64,000 nt of DNA, taken from NCBI GenBank assembly GCA_019188255.1, contig JAETXT010000004.1, positions 1,364,001 to 1,428,000 on the forward strand, written 5' to 3'. The stretch comes from Verticillium longisporum (Eukaryota > Ascomycota > Sordariomycetes > Glomerellales > Plectosphaerellaceae). Positions 45,430-55,897 of the stretch are shown one piece after another (the first letter of the stretch is position 1; every line of letters starts with the position of its first letter). Under the pieces are notes generated by a model, which was not told the origin of the DNA, ran no database searches, and saw only the letters and a list, made by a program, of their open reading frames with translations. The translations under genes were made by a program, and so were the position numbers.

Positions 45430-46391
45430 TTATGCTTGTCCTGTGCCTGGGTCACGGGCAAAGCTACACTGCATCAGCACTCAGCACTGAGCATTCCTTG
45501 GGAGACCCTGAAGCTGGCCTTGCTTGACTCGCAGAGTGGCGTTGTGTGCTGGTGTATCGTGGCCGTTCCAGGTTTGGGAGGAGGGAGCTCGTCGAGTAGA
45601 GCGTTACTGGGCTGTGCTCGAGGAGTCTGGTTCTTCTCTGTCCCTGGGCTGATTCACTGGACAATTCATTGGTCTCGGTCTTCGTATTGGCACTGACGGA
45701 TCGTGCAGTGAATGTCGTGAGCCAGGGCTGGCCTACAGCGATCCAGGTCCAGGAGTGCTTCAGGTTGTCGTTGTCTCGAGGAGGAGAGGGGGGGCTATTG
45801 GAGGGTTGAGAAGTGGAGGGTCGAGAGGGTGCCAAGAGGAGGCCGGAGCCAGCAGCCAGGGGCCAGTGTCTGTAAAAGAGGATTAGCGCAATGCAGGTCC
45901 CTCCAACATCCACTTGGCCCCTCCTCATTGCCTCCACTGGCGGGTAATAAACCCCAGTATTCCATTCCTCCCATCGTTGCCCGCCCCCGCCTCCCTTCTT
46001 GTTTAGCATCCCTTGAACTGGACCCAACGCACTTGCCCGATGCTCTGATTCTCAAGCCAAGCGCCTGTGGAGCTTCACTATTCTTGAGGAACGAAATCAA
46101 TCCTGATTTGGACACCAGCCTGGTGCCTAGGTAGGTAGGTAGGCACCTAGGTAGGGAGATGTGTGCTTTCTCGTGTCCTGGTACAGGACACGAACCACGT
46201 GCATGTGCATTATGAAAGTACCTTTCAGCAATTCAGACACCTTATGTAAGGTAGATGGTAGTGTGCTGGTAACCCCCCTGCATGATGTCAATGTCGCCGC
46301 AGCCTGACAACAGTGTTTTTGTTTTTAGCGCATACTGGTTCGGCATCCCTTGAACCCATATTGCCTACGTACCCAGTTTGTCTACACACGT
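45430..46391. other. Intergenic region with GGTACC-family inverted repeat
   Basis: 962 bp, probably containing the missing 5' exon(s) of the proline/serine-rich gene. The repeat at 46123..46155 is listed separately. Confidence 0.5.
46123..46155. repeat. Inverted repeat of GTGCCTAGG with GTAGG units
   Basis: GTGCCTAG and GGCAC arms flank four TAGG units, followed by a second CACCTAGGTAGGG. Member of the dispersed GGTACC/CCTAGG family. Confidence 0.8.
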
Positions 46392-47330
46392 ATGCGTGAG
46401 AGGTCAGCTTCTGACATTCATCCTGAGACACACGGCATGCAACGGCTACTGCGACGCTTGAACACCATGCTTATTGACAATAGCCAGATTAACGCTCTGG
46501 TCCTTGACTTCGATGGCACCATTACGAAGCAGGATACCATTTCCGTCTTAGCTTCTATCGGGCAGGCTTTTCAGCGACGACATCACCACAGCCTGAAGCA
46601 ACCGTGGACTTCTGTTGTAGAAGCTTATGGTCGGGATTTCCAAGACTACACCTCAACCTACGTTCCCGCTCCTGTTGATCGGACCACCCTGAGTGAGGAA
46701 TTGAAATTTCTGCGAGGGCTTCGAGATGTTGAAAGTGCTTCTTTTGGCCGAGTTGGAGATTCAGAAATCTTCCACGGCATGAACAAAGAGGACTTTTCCA
46801 TGGCTGGTAATGAGGCGCTCAGGGATGGAACAGTTCGTTTGCATGATGGATTTTCAGAGTTTATGGCCTGTGCAGCCCTTCAGAATTGGCGCATTTACGT
46901 CATTTCAGTCAACTGGTCCTCCTCTTTCATTCGCGGTGTCCTCTCTGGATTCCCTATCGACACAATCATATCAAACGAGATACGCTCCGATGGCATAATT
47001 GTAGGACCAGGTATCCTGGGCCCGCCAAGCAAAGAGACGGTGCTGGCGACTTGCCTGGATAAAGCACACGCTCTTAAGGCACTAGTCGCGGAGCAGAATT
47101 TGGATATTGATAACGTCGTCTACTTCGGAGATTCCGTATCGGATATCGAATGCTTGATCTCTGTCAAAGGCATCATAATGTCTAGCGGGCCCGACTCAAG
47201 CTTGATCAAGACTCTCAAACGGACAGGTGTCACGGTACAACCGATAACATGCATTGACAAGTCCGCAAATCTGGTTTGGGCTTCAAACTATCGAGAGATC
47301 ATGTCAGTGGCACTCTTTCAGCCTGTGTGA
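46392..47330 (+). CDS. HAD-superfamily hydrolase
   Basis: Haloacid-dehalogenase-type phosphatase resembling the phosphoserine-phosphatase group; substrate unknown. Single exon. Motif I is DFDGTITKQDT (nucleophile and acid/base Asp); motif II is in YVISVNWSS; motif IV is VYFGDSVSDIECL. The spacing between I and IV fits a C1-capped HAD. In-frame ATGs at 46392, 46437 and 46467 are all possible starts. The longest gives 312 aa; MLIDNSQINALVLDFDG (46467) is closest to the usual family N-terminus. The stop codon lies in a 15-bp tandem duplication. Confidence 0.85.
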   Translation: MRERSASDIHPETHGMQRLLRRLNTMLIDNSQINALVLDFDGTITKQDTISVLASIGQAFQRRHHHSLKQPWTSVVEAYGRDFQDYTSTYVPAPVDRTTLSEELKFLRGLRDVESASFGRVGDSEIFHGMNKEDFSMAGNEALRDGTVRLHDGFSEFMACAALQNWRIYVISVNWSSSFIRGVLSGFPIDTIISNEIRSDGIIVGPGILGPPSKETVLATCLDKAHALKALVAEQNLDIDNVVYFGDSVSDIECLISVKGIIMSSGPDSSLIKTLKRTGVTVQPITCIDKSANLVWASNYREIMSVALFQPV

Positions 47331-47354
47331 CATCAGCCTGTGTGACATCAGCCT
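47319..47354. repeat. 15-bp tandem duplication over a stop codon
   Basis: Two perfect copies of CAGCCTGTGTGACAT (47319..47333 and 47334..47348) plus six bases of a third. The first copy contains the TGA stop of the HAD hydrolase gene. Confidence 0.9.
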
Positions 47355-47710
47355 CTTTGGATGCCCACATGGATGGCCAACTTATTAGCACTCCTTCAGT
47401 GCGTCGTTTCATGACCAACGGACAAAGGCACCTCGGTTGATTGCGCCATTTAGAGTGGCTGTGCCTGGATATTCACTAGAACCTCAGATTAATAACAAAG
47501 GCCATGTTGATCCTTTGTGTGTAGCGACCTAGCTTTCCCTGCATAGTATTAAAGTCTCGATGGGCCGTTGAACCCAGGCTCTCTCAATCTCCTACTCCGA
47601 ACGCAATGATTAGGCCCGTACAGCCATGGACGAAACATACAAGCCACATTAGCCATTTTTTGACACGAACGCTCAACATCTGCCCTCACCAGCTGCCTCA
47701 CCCCGAAATA

Positions 47711-47998
47711 ATGTGCTACTACCAAGGTACAGTGTATGGGTGTTTGCATTCCGATGCAGGGCGCAAAGTGGCCACATGCAGACAGCAACGCGAGTATCTC
47801 GCTGGCAGTGGCGAACCTGAGTGCACCCAGGAAGATCATCATGCCTTCCACCGCTTGAGGGTTCCGCGGAAGTGTTTCAAGTGCGCCAAGCTTGACAGTA
47901 CGAGACTCCAAGCGAGGCAACTCTTGGATTCCATGAAGGCCGACGTAGACAAGTGTGTTGCAGCCAGAGGCGGTGCCTGGGGCTCATCGAGGGAGTAG
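47711..47998 (+). CDS. Small cysteine-rich hypothetical protein
   Basis: Intronless frame of 95 aa from ATG 47711 (MCYYQGTVYGCLHSDAGRKV). The same frame has an earlier ATG at 47606, but the added 35 residues look non-coding. Seven cysteines (positions 2, 11, 23, 38, 55, 58, 82) with several histidines and a CFKC pair suggest a small zinc-binding fold, followed by an amphipathic helix (LQARQLLDSMKADVDKCVAA). The layout resembles short uncharacterised fungal proteins beginning MC-[FY]; this is a pattern impression only. No signal peptide. Confidence 0.55.
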   Translation: MCYYQGTVYGCLHSDAGRKVATCRQQREYLAGSGEPECTQEDHHAFHRLRVPRKCFKCAKLDSTRLQARQLLDSMKADVDKCVAARGGAWGSSRE

Positions 47999-48595
47999 CG
48001 TGCAGCCTCAAGTAACAACAACGACAACAAGCAGAGAAGGTACCGAATCGGCCCTAGCAGGACTGGCCGGTCTATAAATGATGGTAATTTGTATTATGAT
48101 GTTCACCATATGTGCGACCATCTAGACGAAATGTAGAAGTCTCCGAGGTCTCTTAAAACTTCCATGCGACAAGCTTTACTCTCGTTCATCTGCGTGATAC
48201 CTATCCAAACCAACCCCCCCCTCTCCAAAAACAACAACCCTAGATGTTGCCTGGAAATCCAATGGCGAAATTACCCAGATTACTGACATGGTGCAGTGCG
48301 TGTTACGATTTATCATGGGTTTTGTTGTTGGACCCCTTTAGGAAACCAAACAGTGCTAGGTTGTGTACGAAAATGCTGCACAAGATACAGTCACCAATGC
48401 TAAGATCGCTTTGTGATAAGAAGGCAAGCATGTAGCTGCAAGATCAAGTGACTGGATCGGCAAGGCCTCACGAGTATCCGAATTTATCACAAGACGTGTC
48501 GTGGCCTGCAAAGGCCTCATTCCTATCTATTAACTACCTTATACTACCCGTGGTGCCGCAGACAAGAGCACACTGAGGGGAATCATCACCCCCTA
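47999..48595. other. Intergenic region
   Basis: About 600 bp between the small Cys-rich gene and the 3' end of tfg2 (convergent). No gene, RNA or repeat recognised. Confidence 0.55.
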
Positions 48596-49860
48596 TCACG
48601 CAAGCACCACGTCCTCCATGTCCATATCGTCGTCGTCGTCTGCCACTGCGTCCGGCGCACTTTGATCCAGTGCTTGGTTTTGAATGAGTTTGAACTCGGG
48701 TTTGATCTCCCACTCATTGGAATGAGGCCCTGACCTATTCATCACTGCGATTTTCTCTAGTTCTTGACGAAGATACGCTTCTGGCTGGTTGAAGGTTGCC
48801 TTGAGAACAGACATTTTCCAGTACTGGAATCTGTTGGTAAAGGCATCGAGAAGAGCCTCTCGCAATTCTGTCTCGTCCATACGAGTGGCTTTGTTGGCTG
48901 GCTTCTTTTGTTTGCTCGTCTTGACCGGATTCGTAGTTTTCTGCTTTGGTCAGCTGGGTCTTCCGGTTCATGAATGCCAAATTACTCACAACGAAAGAGC
49001 CGAATTTAGCCTGGGCAGCGGCGGAGCCCTGCTGAATCACCCCGCTGATCTGGTAATGATCCACGATCTTCAGAGTATGCTTTGGCTTGTGTGCCTCCAT
49101 CTGTTTGAGTTGCAGAATTGCCCTGCTCTCCTCGTTGTCTACTGGTTTGCAGCCCATCTCGTACTGGATACGGGCCCTGATCTTTGTTTTTTCTTTGATA
49201 CATTAGATATGTTCGTTTCCCAAAAGAAGGAATAAGACAGGCAAGACTCACTTGGTATAGCCTTCCGATAGAAAGGCTGATAGCGAGCCTTTCTGTCGAA
49301 GGGCTTCCGTGCAGGCCTGTCAACTTTCGGTCGTAGCAGGTGTGCTGGTATTCCGTTGTTCGCCGCGTCGTTTCTCGCTTTTGACTTCGCTTTGAAGCCG
49401 GGGAGGTCCTCCTCGGAGAAAACAAAGGTTCCCCGCGTGAGCTCTGATCCCATCTCCAAGTCATACTCCCTGGGCATAAGCTGGTGCCCTGCCAACTCAG
49501 AATTCAGGAGCATCCTGAAGCGATGCTATGGAGGGTCAGCAGTGGCAGCGAACGAAGATGGAAGCACAAGCTTACATCGACTCCTCCATCTGGGCGGATG
49601 ACGTCCCATTGTCTCATGGTGCCAACCTCGATTTCCGCGTCCTCAGGAAGATTACTCCACGCGTCCCAGATCTCTTTAGGAACTTTGGCTAGGTAGGCCT
49701 GGCTGAACGTGCCAGAAGCACCACTTGCATCATAGAACTCTAGATCACCGGCATCTTCGTAGAGGTCGTCATCCTCAAGCGGTGTTGCAGACGGGGATGC
49801 AACGGCATCAGGATCTGGCTTGATATATGGCTCGCTTTTCACCGGCACGGGGTCGGCCAT
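48596..49860 (-). CDS. tfg2: TFIIF beta subunit (Tfg2/RAP30)
   Basis: General transcription factor that stabilises RNA polymerase II in the preinitiation complex. Exons on the minus strand: 49576..49860, 49252..49525, 48990..49192 and 48596..48940, all GT-AG; 368 aa. An acidic N-terminus is followed by the dimerisation domain (AYLAKVPKEIWDAWSNLPED, AEIEVGTMRQWDVIRPDGGV, then HRFRMLLNSELAGHQLMPRE). A basic linker (KATRMDET) leads to the C-terminal winged helix: ELREALLDAFTNRFQYWKMS, VLKATFNQPEAYLRQELEKI, AVMNRSGPHSNEWEIKPEF. The tail is acidic (DDDDDMDMEDVVLA). Divergent from elongin A. Confidence 0.94.
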
Positions 49861-50762
49861 GATCGTTGTGTTGGAGCGTTATCGAAGGTGCGGAAGACGG
49901 CGAGTTTGGGATTGCGCAGAGCTTTCGGGGCAAGTATTTGAGGGACGTTCTGGTTTCTCACAGTAGAGAGTTAATTCGAGTATCTGTGCTGGCCGACTGT
50001 TCTCAGGTCCTGGCGGATGTACAAAGGATTGAAGTTCAAAGAGATCACAGCCTTGAGGAGCTTCTTTGTGAGGTCATGTTCCTACCTGCATTACGCATAG
50101 ACGTGGTCCTCGAGCTGTTGTAGGCACACTACGTGATGATTGGTTTAGAGAAGGGCAAAGGACCCATATATGCACAAAACACTCCCCACCCCCTCTGACG
50201 AGCACACTAAGATAAGATAACAGCTTCGACCTCATGATAGGTATCCCTTAAGCAGCACCCAGGGCCATTGTCCAACAAGCCAGGGCAGCCGACAAGTCTC
50301 CAACAAGCTTCACGAGGCGACTCTCCAAGCGCCACAACATGAAGAATCGTCGAACCTGATGGCTTTAGATTGATGCCGTATTCTCCTTCAAATTTCCTCT
50401 CGATCTTGGTCTTCCTTTTTCATTACAGCTTCCAACACATATCACTAGAAGCTTGATCATTTACGATTGCAACCATTTCAACGTAATACTTCAAGATAGT
50501 GCAGCCATCCATGCAGCAAAGTAAGTAGCTCTCTACTATCCATGAACCCGTGATCTTACCGTCTCGTTCTGTTTCCTGGAGTGTATTCGCTGACATTATT
50601 GTCGCTGCCCTGACAGTGCCTGTACCGACCTGCATTCGCGAAGTGCTCAATTCCTATTCACCTCTGTGCTGATTCTCGGAATCGTCAACCTTCTGAGGAG
50701 TGCACAAATATACATACTCGAAAACCATCAAGGTGGGAGATAAATAGGTCTACCCGGACACT
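49861..50762. promoter_or_regulatory. Divergent promoter region tfg2 / elongin A
   Basis: 902 bp between two divergent transcription-factor genes. Small frames only. No defined site is claimed. Confidence 0.5.
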
Positions 50763-51947
50763 ATGCCGCCTCCCAAGTCATTAGCCGAGCTATGCCTCGA
50801 AGCTTGTCAGAAGCATATAAGCCAGCTAACAAGCTTTGGCGATGGCGACTTTCTGCTACCTCCGCATTATGTTCGCGATTTGCTTTCGAGGATATGGGAT
50901 CTTGCACAATTACGCACAAACGAGAACAACACTCCACAGGTTGCCACCACTGAAGCCAGCCAGAGCCTGATTGCAAAGGAATTACCAGACGAAAGCTGGG
51001 ACAAATACTACTACCCCAAAAACTCGACCAAGTGGTACAAGATTTACGAGAAATATACAATGGAGCGTCAACTTTCTCGGCAAGAGGCCGAGGACCAATT
51101 GCGCCGCCAATTCCAGGGTCTTCAAGATAAGAAAGAATCTCGTGTCAGCAGGCTTGTCGACGACCCAAAGTTTTTGCCGCGACCTCCAAAGACCGGCCGG
51201 ACCTTTGGGACAAGTGCGCGTCCTAGCGGGAGAGATGCGCCAAGCACCCTCCGTTTTGGCGGTGGTACTCGCACCAAGATGAATACTGGCGCCGGCGTGC
51301 TACGTAAGGCTCGTCGACAGGCTGCAGAACATCACCTCAAGCTTGGGGGCGTTTTAGCCAGACCAGTGAGCAGGGCCCCGACAGGCACAGTCATAAGAGC
51401 CCGTTCTTCACTTCAGCAGAACGCGGCCGACATTCGGGAATCCAGCAGGCCCAACCCAAAGGCCAATTATATCTCGGACTCATCAGATAACGAACTTTGG
51501 AGCGAAGACGAACAGGACGACGAACAGCCACGTCAAGGCAAACGAGTGAAAACTGATGTGACCGCTCGAAGTTACAATACTTCACAGATAACATCCTCAG
51601 GCGCCTCTTCGCAACCGGCAAAGCGCCCCGGGCTCCTCTCGAATGCGCCCAAGTCTAAGGCCAAAACAACAACATTCGCAGAAGATCAATCGACGTCGAC
51701 ATCATCCCGCAACACGCGCCATAGCGACTCGACAGGCGTACAGGCGAAGCCGACGCGCCCAGCTCAGAATACTCCACCACAGAGCCTCGGCAGAGATATT
51801 CCTGTGCCAGTGAGTGACTCTCGGAGGTCACCGCCGCAGTCACGCTCGAAGGCAACATCTCCGACCCCTAGTAACCAGCAGTCTATCTCTGCAGCAACCA
51901 AGAAGCGAAAGGCAGTCGATATATTTATGCCTAAAAAGCGTCGATAA
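50763..51947 (+). CDS. ela1: Elongin A (RNA polymerase II elongation factor SIII subunit A)
   Basis: In fungi, elongin A pairs with elongin C as a substrate adaptor of a cullin-type ubiquitin ligase acting on RNA polymerase II. Single exon, 394 aa. The N-terminal elongin-A region (about residues 1-150) reads SLAELCLEACQKHISQLTSF, FLLPPHYVRDLLSRIWDLAQ, DESWDKYYYPKNSTKWYKIY and EKYTMERQLSRQEAEDQLRR, and is followed by PKFLPRPPKTGR. The remainder is disordered and basic and ends with a nuclear-localisation-like KKRKAVDIFMPKKRR. The characteristic BC-box and F-box-like part falls in the first 60 residues. Convergent with the NEDD8 gene. Confidence 0.9.
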   Translation: MPPPKSLAELCLEACQKHISQLTSFGDGDFLLPPHYVRDLLSRIWDLAQLRTNENNTPQVATTEASQSLIAKELPDESWDKYYYPKNSTKWYKIYEKYTMERQLSRQEAEDQLRRQFQGLQDKKESRVSRLVDDPKFLPRPPKTGRTFGTSARPSGRDAPSTLRFGGGTRTKMNTGAGVLRKARRQAAEHHLKLGGVLARPVSRAPTGTVIRARSSLQQNAADIRESSRPNPKANYISDSSDNELWSEDEQDDEQPRQGKRVKTDVTARSYNTSQITSSGASSQPAKRPGLLSNAPKSKAKTTTFAEDQSTSTSSRNTRHSDSTGVQAKPTRPAQNTPPQSLGRDIPVPVSDSRRSPPQSRSKATSPTPSNQQSISAATKKRKAVDIFMPKKRR

Positions 51948-52442
51948 TGCGAACGTGCATTCTTAATTGGATTCTTCAGACTGGTTACGACATACAGGCA
52001 GTTTCTGGGCCAAGGTGTACCTGTATAGGATAGGGTTGGGAGCGTGGCGTTAGGATGGTAGATACCTGGGTTTAAGGTGACCAAATGCGATTGTCTCTAT
52101 TTCTGCAGTTTATGCCAACGAATGAGACATCATTTCACTGGTGACGCTGGAATTCGGAGCACTCAAGCAACCACTCTTTGACAAGGCTTCTCGGACGTCA
52201 AGTAGTGCAGCAGAAAGATTAGCATGGTCATGATTACGTATATGCAGCCCCTGCAGTCTACGGCAGTTGAGACTTCCTTGTCTCCGCGTCAATACCCATC
52301 ACATCGAGCCCGATGACGCCGGCCTTATGTGCGTGTAGCGGTCTGTTGCACGCAGGATCACCTCTGAATGGACCACCAGTGGCATGATATTTGTTTGTAT
52401 TTTATGTCTCCCAGGGCCTTCAAGACCATCCGACTGAACGTA
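51948..52442. other. Convergent intergenic region elongin A / NEDD8
   Basis: 495 bp of presumed 3' UTRs. Nothing else is recognised. Confidence 0.6.
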
Positions 52443-52874
52443 TTATTTGGCGCCCATGGCAGCTCCGCCGCGAAGTGCCAGAACAAGATGAAGTGTCGCA
52501 CCAGCCTCGAGACCGTATTCGGATGCTGACTTGTCGTCAACCCTGCACTCGGTCAGATGTTGAAATTTCTTGGAATATGGGTATTCGAGAAGCTGGTTAG
52601 GACCTACATCTGCTTGCCACCGAAGATGAGGCGCTGTTGAACCGGCGGTATTCCCTCCTTCTCCTCTACCTTCTCCTTGATCTGCGAAACCTACGCAAGT
52701 AAAGTCAGCGGACAGTGGTGCTACTGATTCAGGGACCACAAACAAACCTTGTATTCATTCTCAATATCCAGCTCAATCTCCTTGCCCGTGAGCGTTCGGA
52801 CCCTGTGTCGCAGCCGTCAATCAAGGGACTGTGCAGAGGGTTGAGTCGGGGAGTCTTTCGTACTTGATGAGCAT
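52443..52874 (-). CDS. rub1: NEDD8 (Rub1) ubiquitin-like modifier
   Basis: Ubiquitin-like protein that activates cullin-RING ligases when conjugated to cullins. Four exons on the minus strand: 52864..52874 (11 nt), 52748..52802, 52608..52690 and 52443..52542. Phases close to 82 aa. Spliced product: MLIKVRTLTGKEIELDIENE, YKVSQIKEKVEEKEGIPPVQ, QRLIFGGKQMVDDKSASEYG, LEAGATLHLVLALRGGAAMGAK. RGG marks the mature C-terminus, followed by a six-residue tail removed by processing. The Ala at position 72 (LALRGG), where ubiquitin has Arg, is the NEDD8 signature. Exon 1 encodes only MLI and two bases of the next codon. Confidence 0.95.
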
Positions 52875-53744
52875 CTTGGTTGTAGCCTACGGTCGAAAAA
52901 GTCGGTAGAACGGACGCGGTGAGGTAAATGTCTTACGCAGCTGTTCTCTGAGTCGATGGTCGGTGAAGTACCTGCTACCTTAGGTATTAAGGTATTCGGA
53001 GGCAAGCCAGATAGGTAGTCATGTAGAAGGAGCTCTCCCATCCACCAAACTCGCTAGAAGGTCGCTGCCTTCTGGTGGGGGCGGGGTTCTCCCGGCCCGC
53101 CCCAGCACCAGTGAGTGGGTCATCGACCTAAGCTCGGAGGCTCGCTAGCGTTCGTGATCGTCAGCGGCCTGTCAGGCCTGTTCCTGATGCCTACCTTACA
53201 GACTGTGAACGGCTGAACCCATGGGGTGAAGATCAACTATTTACTGTGTACCTCAGTTATTAGAGATCGCAGCCGCAACGTATCAGTCTGCATCAATAAT
53301 ATGTCAGTAAGCGTTACATCTAGCTCTCAAAGCACAGCCATTTTAAATTCCTCCGGGTTCTCCGTACATATGTCCTAACGATATGCGCTGTTCAAGCGAT
53401 ACTGGGGGAAGTAGTCCCAATTATTTCCTTCTGCAATAGAGAATCTTCGAGCAGCTGCTGGACGATGGGTTCAAGGAGTGAGACGCGTGAGAGGGAAGTT
53501 TGAACCCAGATCAGATGAACAGCTCCTGAGCATGACAATCACTGTAGCCCTTCGCACTATAAGGTTGGGCTTGGGTGATAATGTCAAGAATAGTAGAGAC
53601 GGACTCGGGGTTTGATCCTAAGATCAACCCTCAAGGCTGTTCGTTAATGGGAGTATAGTACAGGTTAGCCGGATCGGCTTTGGTGTAGTACAGTGGAGAT
53701 TTAGCATCCTGGGGAATCGGTGGCGATGAGAAGCTCAATGTGCT
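52875..53744. other. Intergenic region NEDD8 / phb2
   Basis: 870 bp. Upstream of NEDD8 and downstream of phb2. A PCR-like or RNA-like structure was looked for by eye and not found. No gene is supported. Confidence 0.55.
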
Positions 53745-54797
53745 CTACTTCTTTTCCACATTCTCAAAGACATTGAGACCTAGACCCTCGGAATCTAGCA
53801 GGAGCCTGTTCTTTCCGCCAGATTCCTGCATCTGCTGGGCGATGAAACGAGCGTTCTCGATCTTCTTCAGCTCGACGTAGGCCTTGTTCTTTCTGATGGC
53901 GTCACCAATCAGCTCAGCTGACCGTGCCTCACCCTGTGCCTTGACGACCATAGCCTGCTTTTCCTGGCGAGCCTTGTCGACGATGAAAGCAGCCCTTTGG
54001 GCTTCTTGCTGCGCAACCTGCTTGGCCTCTACAGCCGCAGTGAACTCTGGCGAGAAGGCGAGATGCTACAGACCACGTCAGTACTGAGGTACTAATATAT
54101 GGGTTGAAAGGACCAACCGTAAGGGACACATCGTCAAGAAGGATATTAAAACGAGCTGCCCTCCTCGAAAGGTTCTCGCGAACAAGCTTGGCAACCATCT
54201 CTCGCTGCGTGATCAGCTGGCTCGCGTTAAACTGTGCGACGACACTCTTCAAGACCTCATTCACGATTGAAGGAAGCACCCTCTCGTCATAATCGGTGCC
54301 AAGAGTGCGATAAATCTGCGGCAGAGCATTGATTTCCGGTCGGGACAGCACTCGGCATGTAATATTAACCATCTGCAGATCCTTGGTGCCGGTCAAGGAA
54401 GCGACGCTCCTCGGCTTCGCGCGGACATCATATACAACCGGCGTTTCGAGCCAGGGAAGCATGAAATGTGTGCCTGGAGTAACAAAGATGAGCAAAGGGG
54501 CACAATTTCAGGAGCTCGAGGCTCGGATGACACGGATCTTAACTATACCTTCGTTGTAGATATCCTTGCCGACGCCGCTAATTCTCCGGTACTTGATGGC
54601 TCTCTGACCACCGTCGACGTTGAAGATCGCGTTCTGAGCAAAAAGGCAGTGCCTGCTAGGGCAATCATAGCTCCGACGCCCATACCAACACCTCGAGGTC
54701 CTCCAGGCATACCACCTCCGCCTCGTCGCTGAGTCTGCTGCGCTACGGCGCGGAGGCGCTGGTAGGCCTCCTCCATTGGGTTCTTTCCGCCGGACAT
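53745..54797 (-). CDS. phb2: Prohibitin 2 (frameshift in exon 1)
   Basis: Inner-membrane mitochondrial scaffold forming ring complexes with Phb1; supports respiratory-chain assembly and m-AAA protease control. Exons 54549..54797, 54118..54473 and 53745..54065. Start ATG 54797 (MSGGKNPMEEAYQRLRAVAQ). A single transmembrane anchor (RGVGMGVGAMIALAGTAF) is followed by the SPFH domain: NAIFNVDGGQRAIKYRRISG, THFMLPWLETPVVYDVRAKP, QFNASQLITQREMVAKLVRE and AFSPEFTAAVEAKQVAQQEA. It ends LNVFENVEKK. The frame breaks at a run of five A on the plus strand (54640..54644, T5 in the coding sense). One extra T restores AFFAQNAIFNVDGG, aligning residue for residue with the yeast pattern, and 309 codons in all. 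Identity secure. Confidence 0.9.
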
Positions 54798-55254
54798 GAT
54801 GATAGTCGATCTCGGGATCGCCTGCGTAGTTGTGCTTTTCGCGTAGCCGAGAAGGGGTCGGAAGCGTTCGATCAGAATCAAAAGTCGACAGCTGATTGCA
54901 TGGAGCACAGGGTTGGTCGCGAAGCTCCGAAGAAAATGGAAGACGGCATCGACCTCAGGCGTCGAGGCAAGACGCACGGACCATAGCGCAGCATTACCTC
55001 AGCACTGTGCGCCAGTACTCTCCCTCATACTCATCAGCGGCCCACCACTTGAAGCCTGTCTCCAGGTCCATCCTCACGAGCTTAGTTACCTTATCGAGGG
55101 TATATCGAGGCACAACAGGTTTACTTGCGATATTCCTCATCTATTCGAACGACCGGACACGCCCCATCACTTAGACGTATACATTTCGTCTTCGTCACTT
55201 GCGCCGCACTGAATCTGGTCGAACGCGAGAGTTCTCGACAAGCCCCTCACAAAG
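54798..55254. promoter_or_regulatory. Divergent promoter phb2 / prefoldin 2
   Basis: 457 bp between divergent starts. No specific site is claimed. Confidence 0.5.
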
Positions 55255-55897
55255 ATGTCGTCGCAAACCGCAGCACAGGCCAATCCAAGGAAGCAACAAG
55301 GTGCGTGATTCGAAAACTTGATGGACCGTCTAACTGACGTGGTTCCGACTTAGAACTGCAAAATCAGTACACTGTCTACAAGAACACACTGCAGCAGATT
55401 GCACAGAAGATTGGTGATGTAGAGCAAGAGGCTGAGGAACACAAGTACGTTGCCACAATTCTTTTTCGTATCCAAGTCGATCTTTTCGTTTTGGTCGGGC
55501 CTTTATGTTCACGAAGACTTCTGTGCGCAACTGTGAGCGTCTTCTTTCTATAGAGGCTCCTCCCACGTCTTGTAGTCTTGACCGCCCTACCCTCATCGCC
55601 CCTCTAACCATACTGCAGGCTGGTTCTCGAAACCCTGCAGCCGCTGTCAGGAGACCGCAAGGCATTCCGTCTTATCAATGGTGTTTTGATGGAACAGACG
55701 GTCCAAGATGTTATGCCTGCGCTCAAGACCAATTCCGAGGGCTTGAAAAAGGTCCTTGAAGACCTTGTGAAGCAGTACAAAACGAAACAAGATGAGTTGG
55801 AGAAATGGAAGGTGTGTATGGTCCCCCTCACGACACCCGGAACCTGTTTTAACAAGTTTTACAGAAGAAGCACAATATTCAAGTCGTCCAGTCGTGA
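55255..55897 (+). CDS. gim4: Prefoldin subunit 2 (Gim4)
   Basis: Beta-type subunit of the hexameric prefoldin chaperone that hands nascent actin and tubulin to CCT. Exons 55255..55300, 55354..55444, 55619..55811 and 55865..55897, all GT-AG; 120 aa. Coiled-coil helices flank the beta hairpin: QNQYTVYKNTLQQIAQKIGD, VEQEAEEHKLVLETLQPLSG, DRKAFRLINGVLMEQTVQDV, MPALKTNSEGLKKVLEDLVK. The C-terminal helix ends KKHNIQVVQS. Intron 2 (174 nt) is long for this window. Confidence 0.94.

Noticed and set aside
45464..46027. Minus-strand frame of 187 codons upstream of the proline/serine-rich gene
   Set aside because: Sequence looks like leader DNA and its frame does not join cleanly. It may still contain a short missing exon.
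53440..53640. Possible tRNA-like box sequences (GGGTTCAAGG, GGGTTTGATCC)
   Set aside because: No cloverleaf could be drawn by eye; A and B boxes do not have the right spacing.
54644..54690. Interpretation of the PHB2 frame break as a short intron ending TTTTTGCTCAG
   Set aside because: Removing it would delete the conserved membrane anchor. The one-base explanation keeps exact family spacing.
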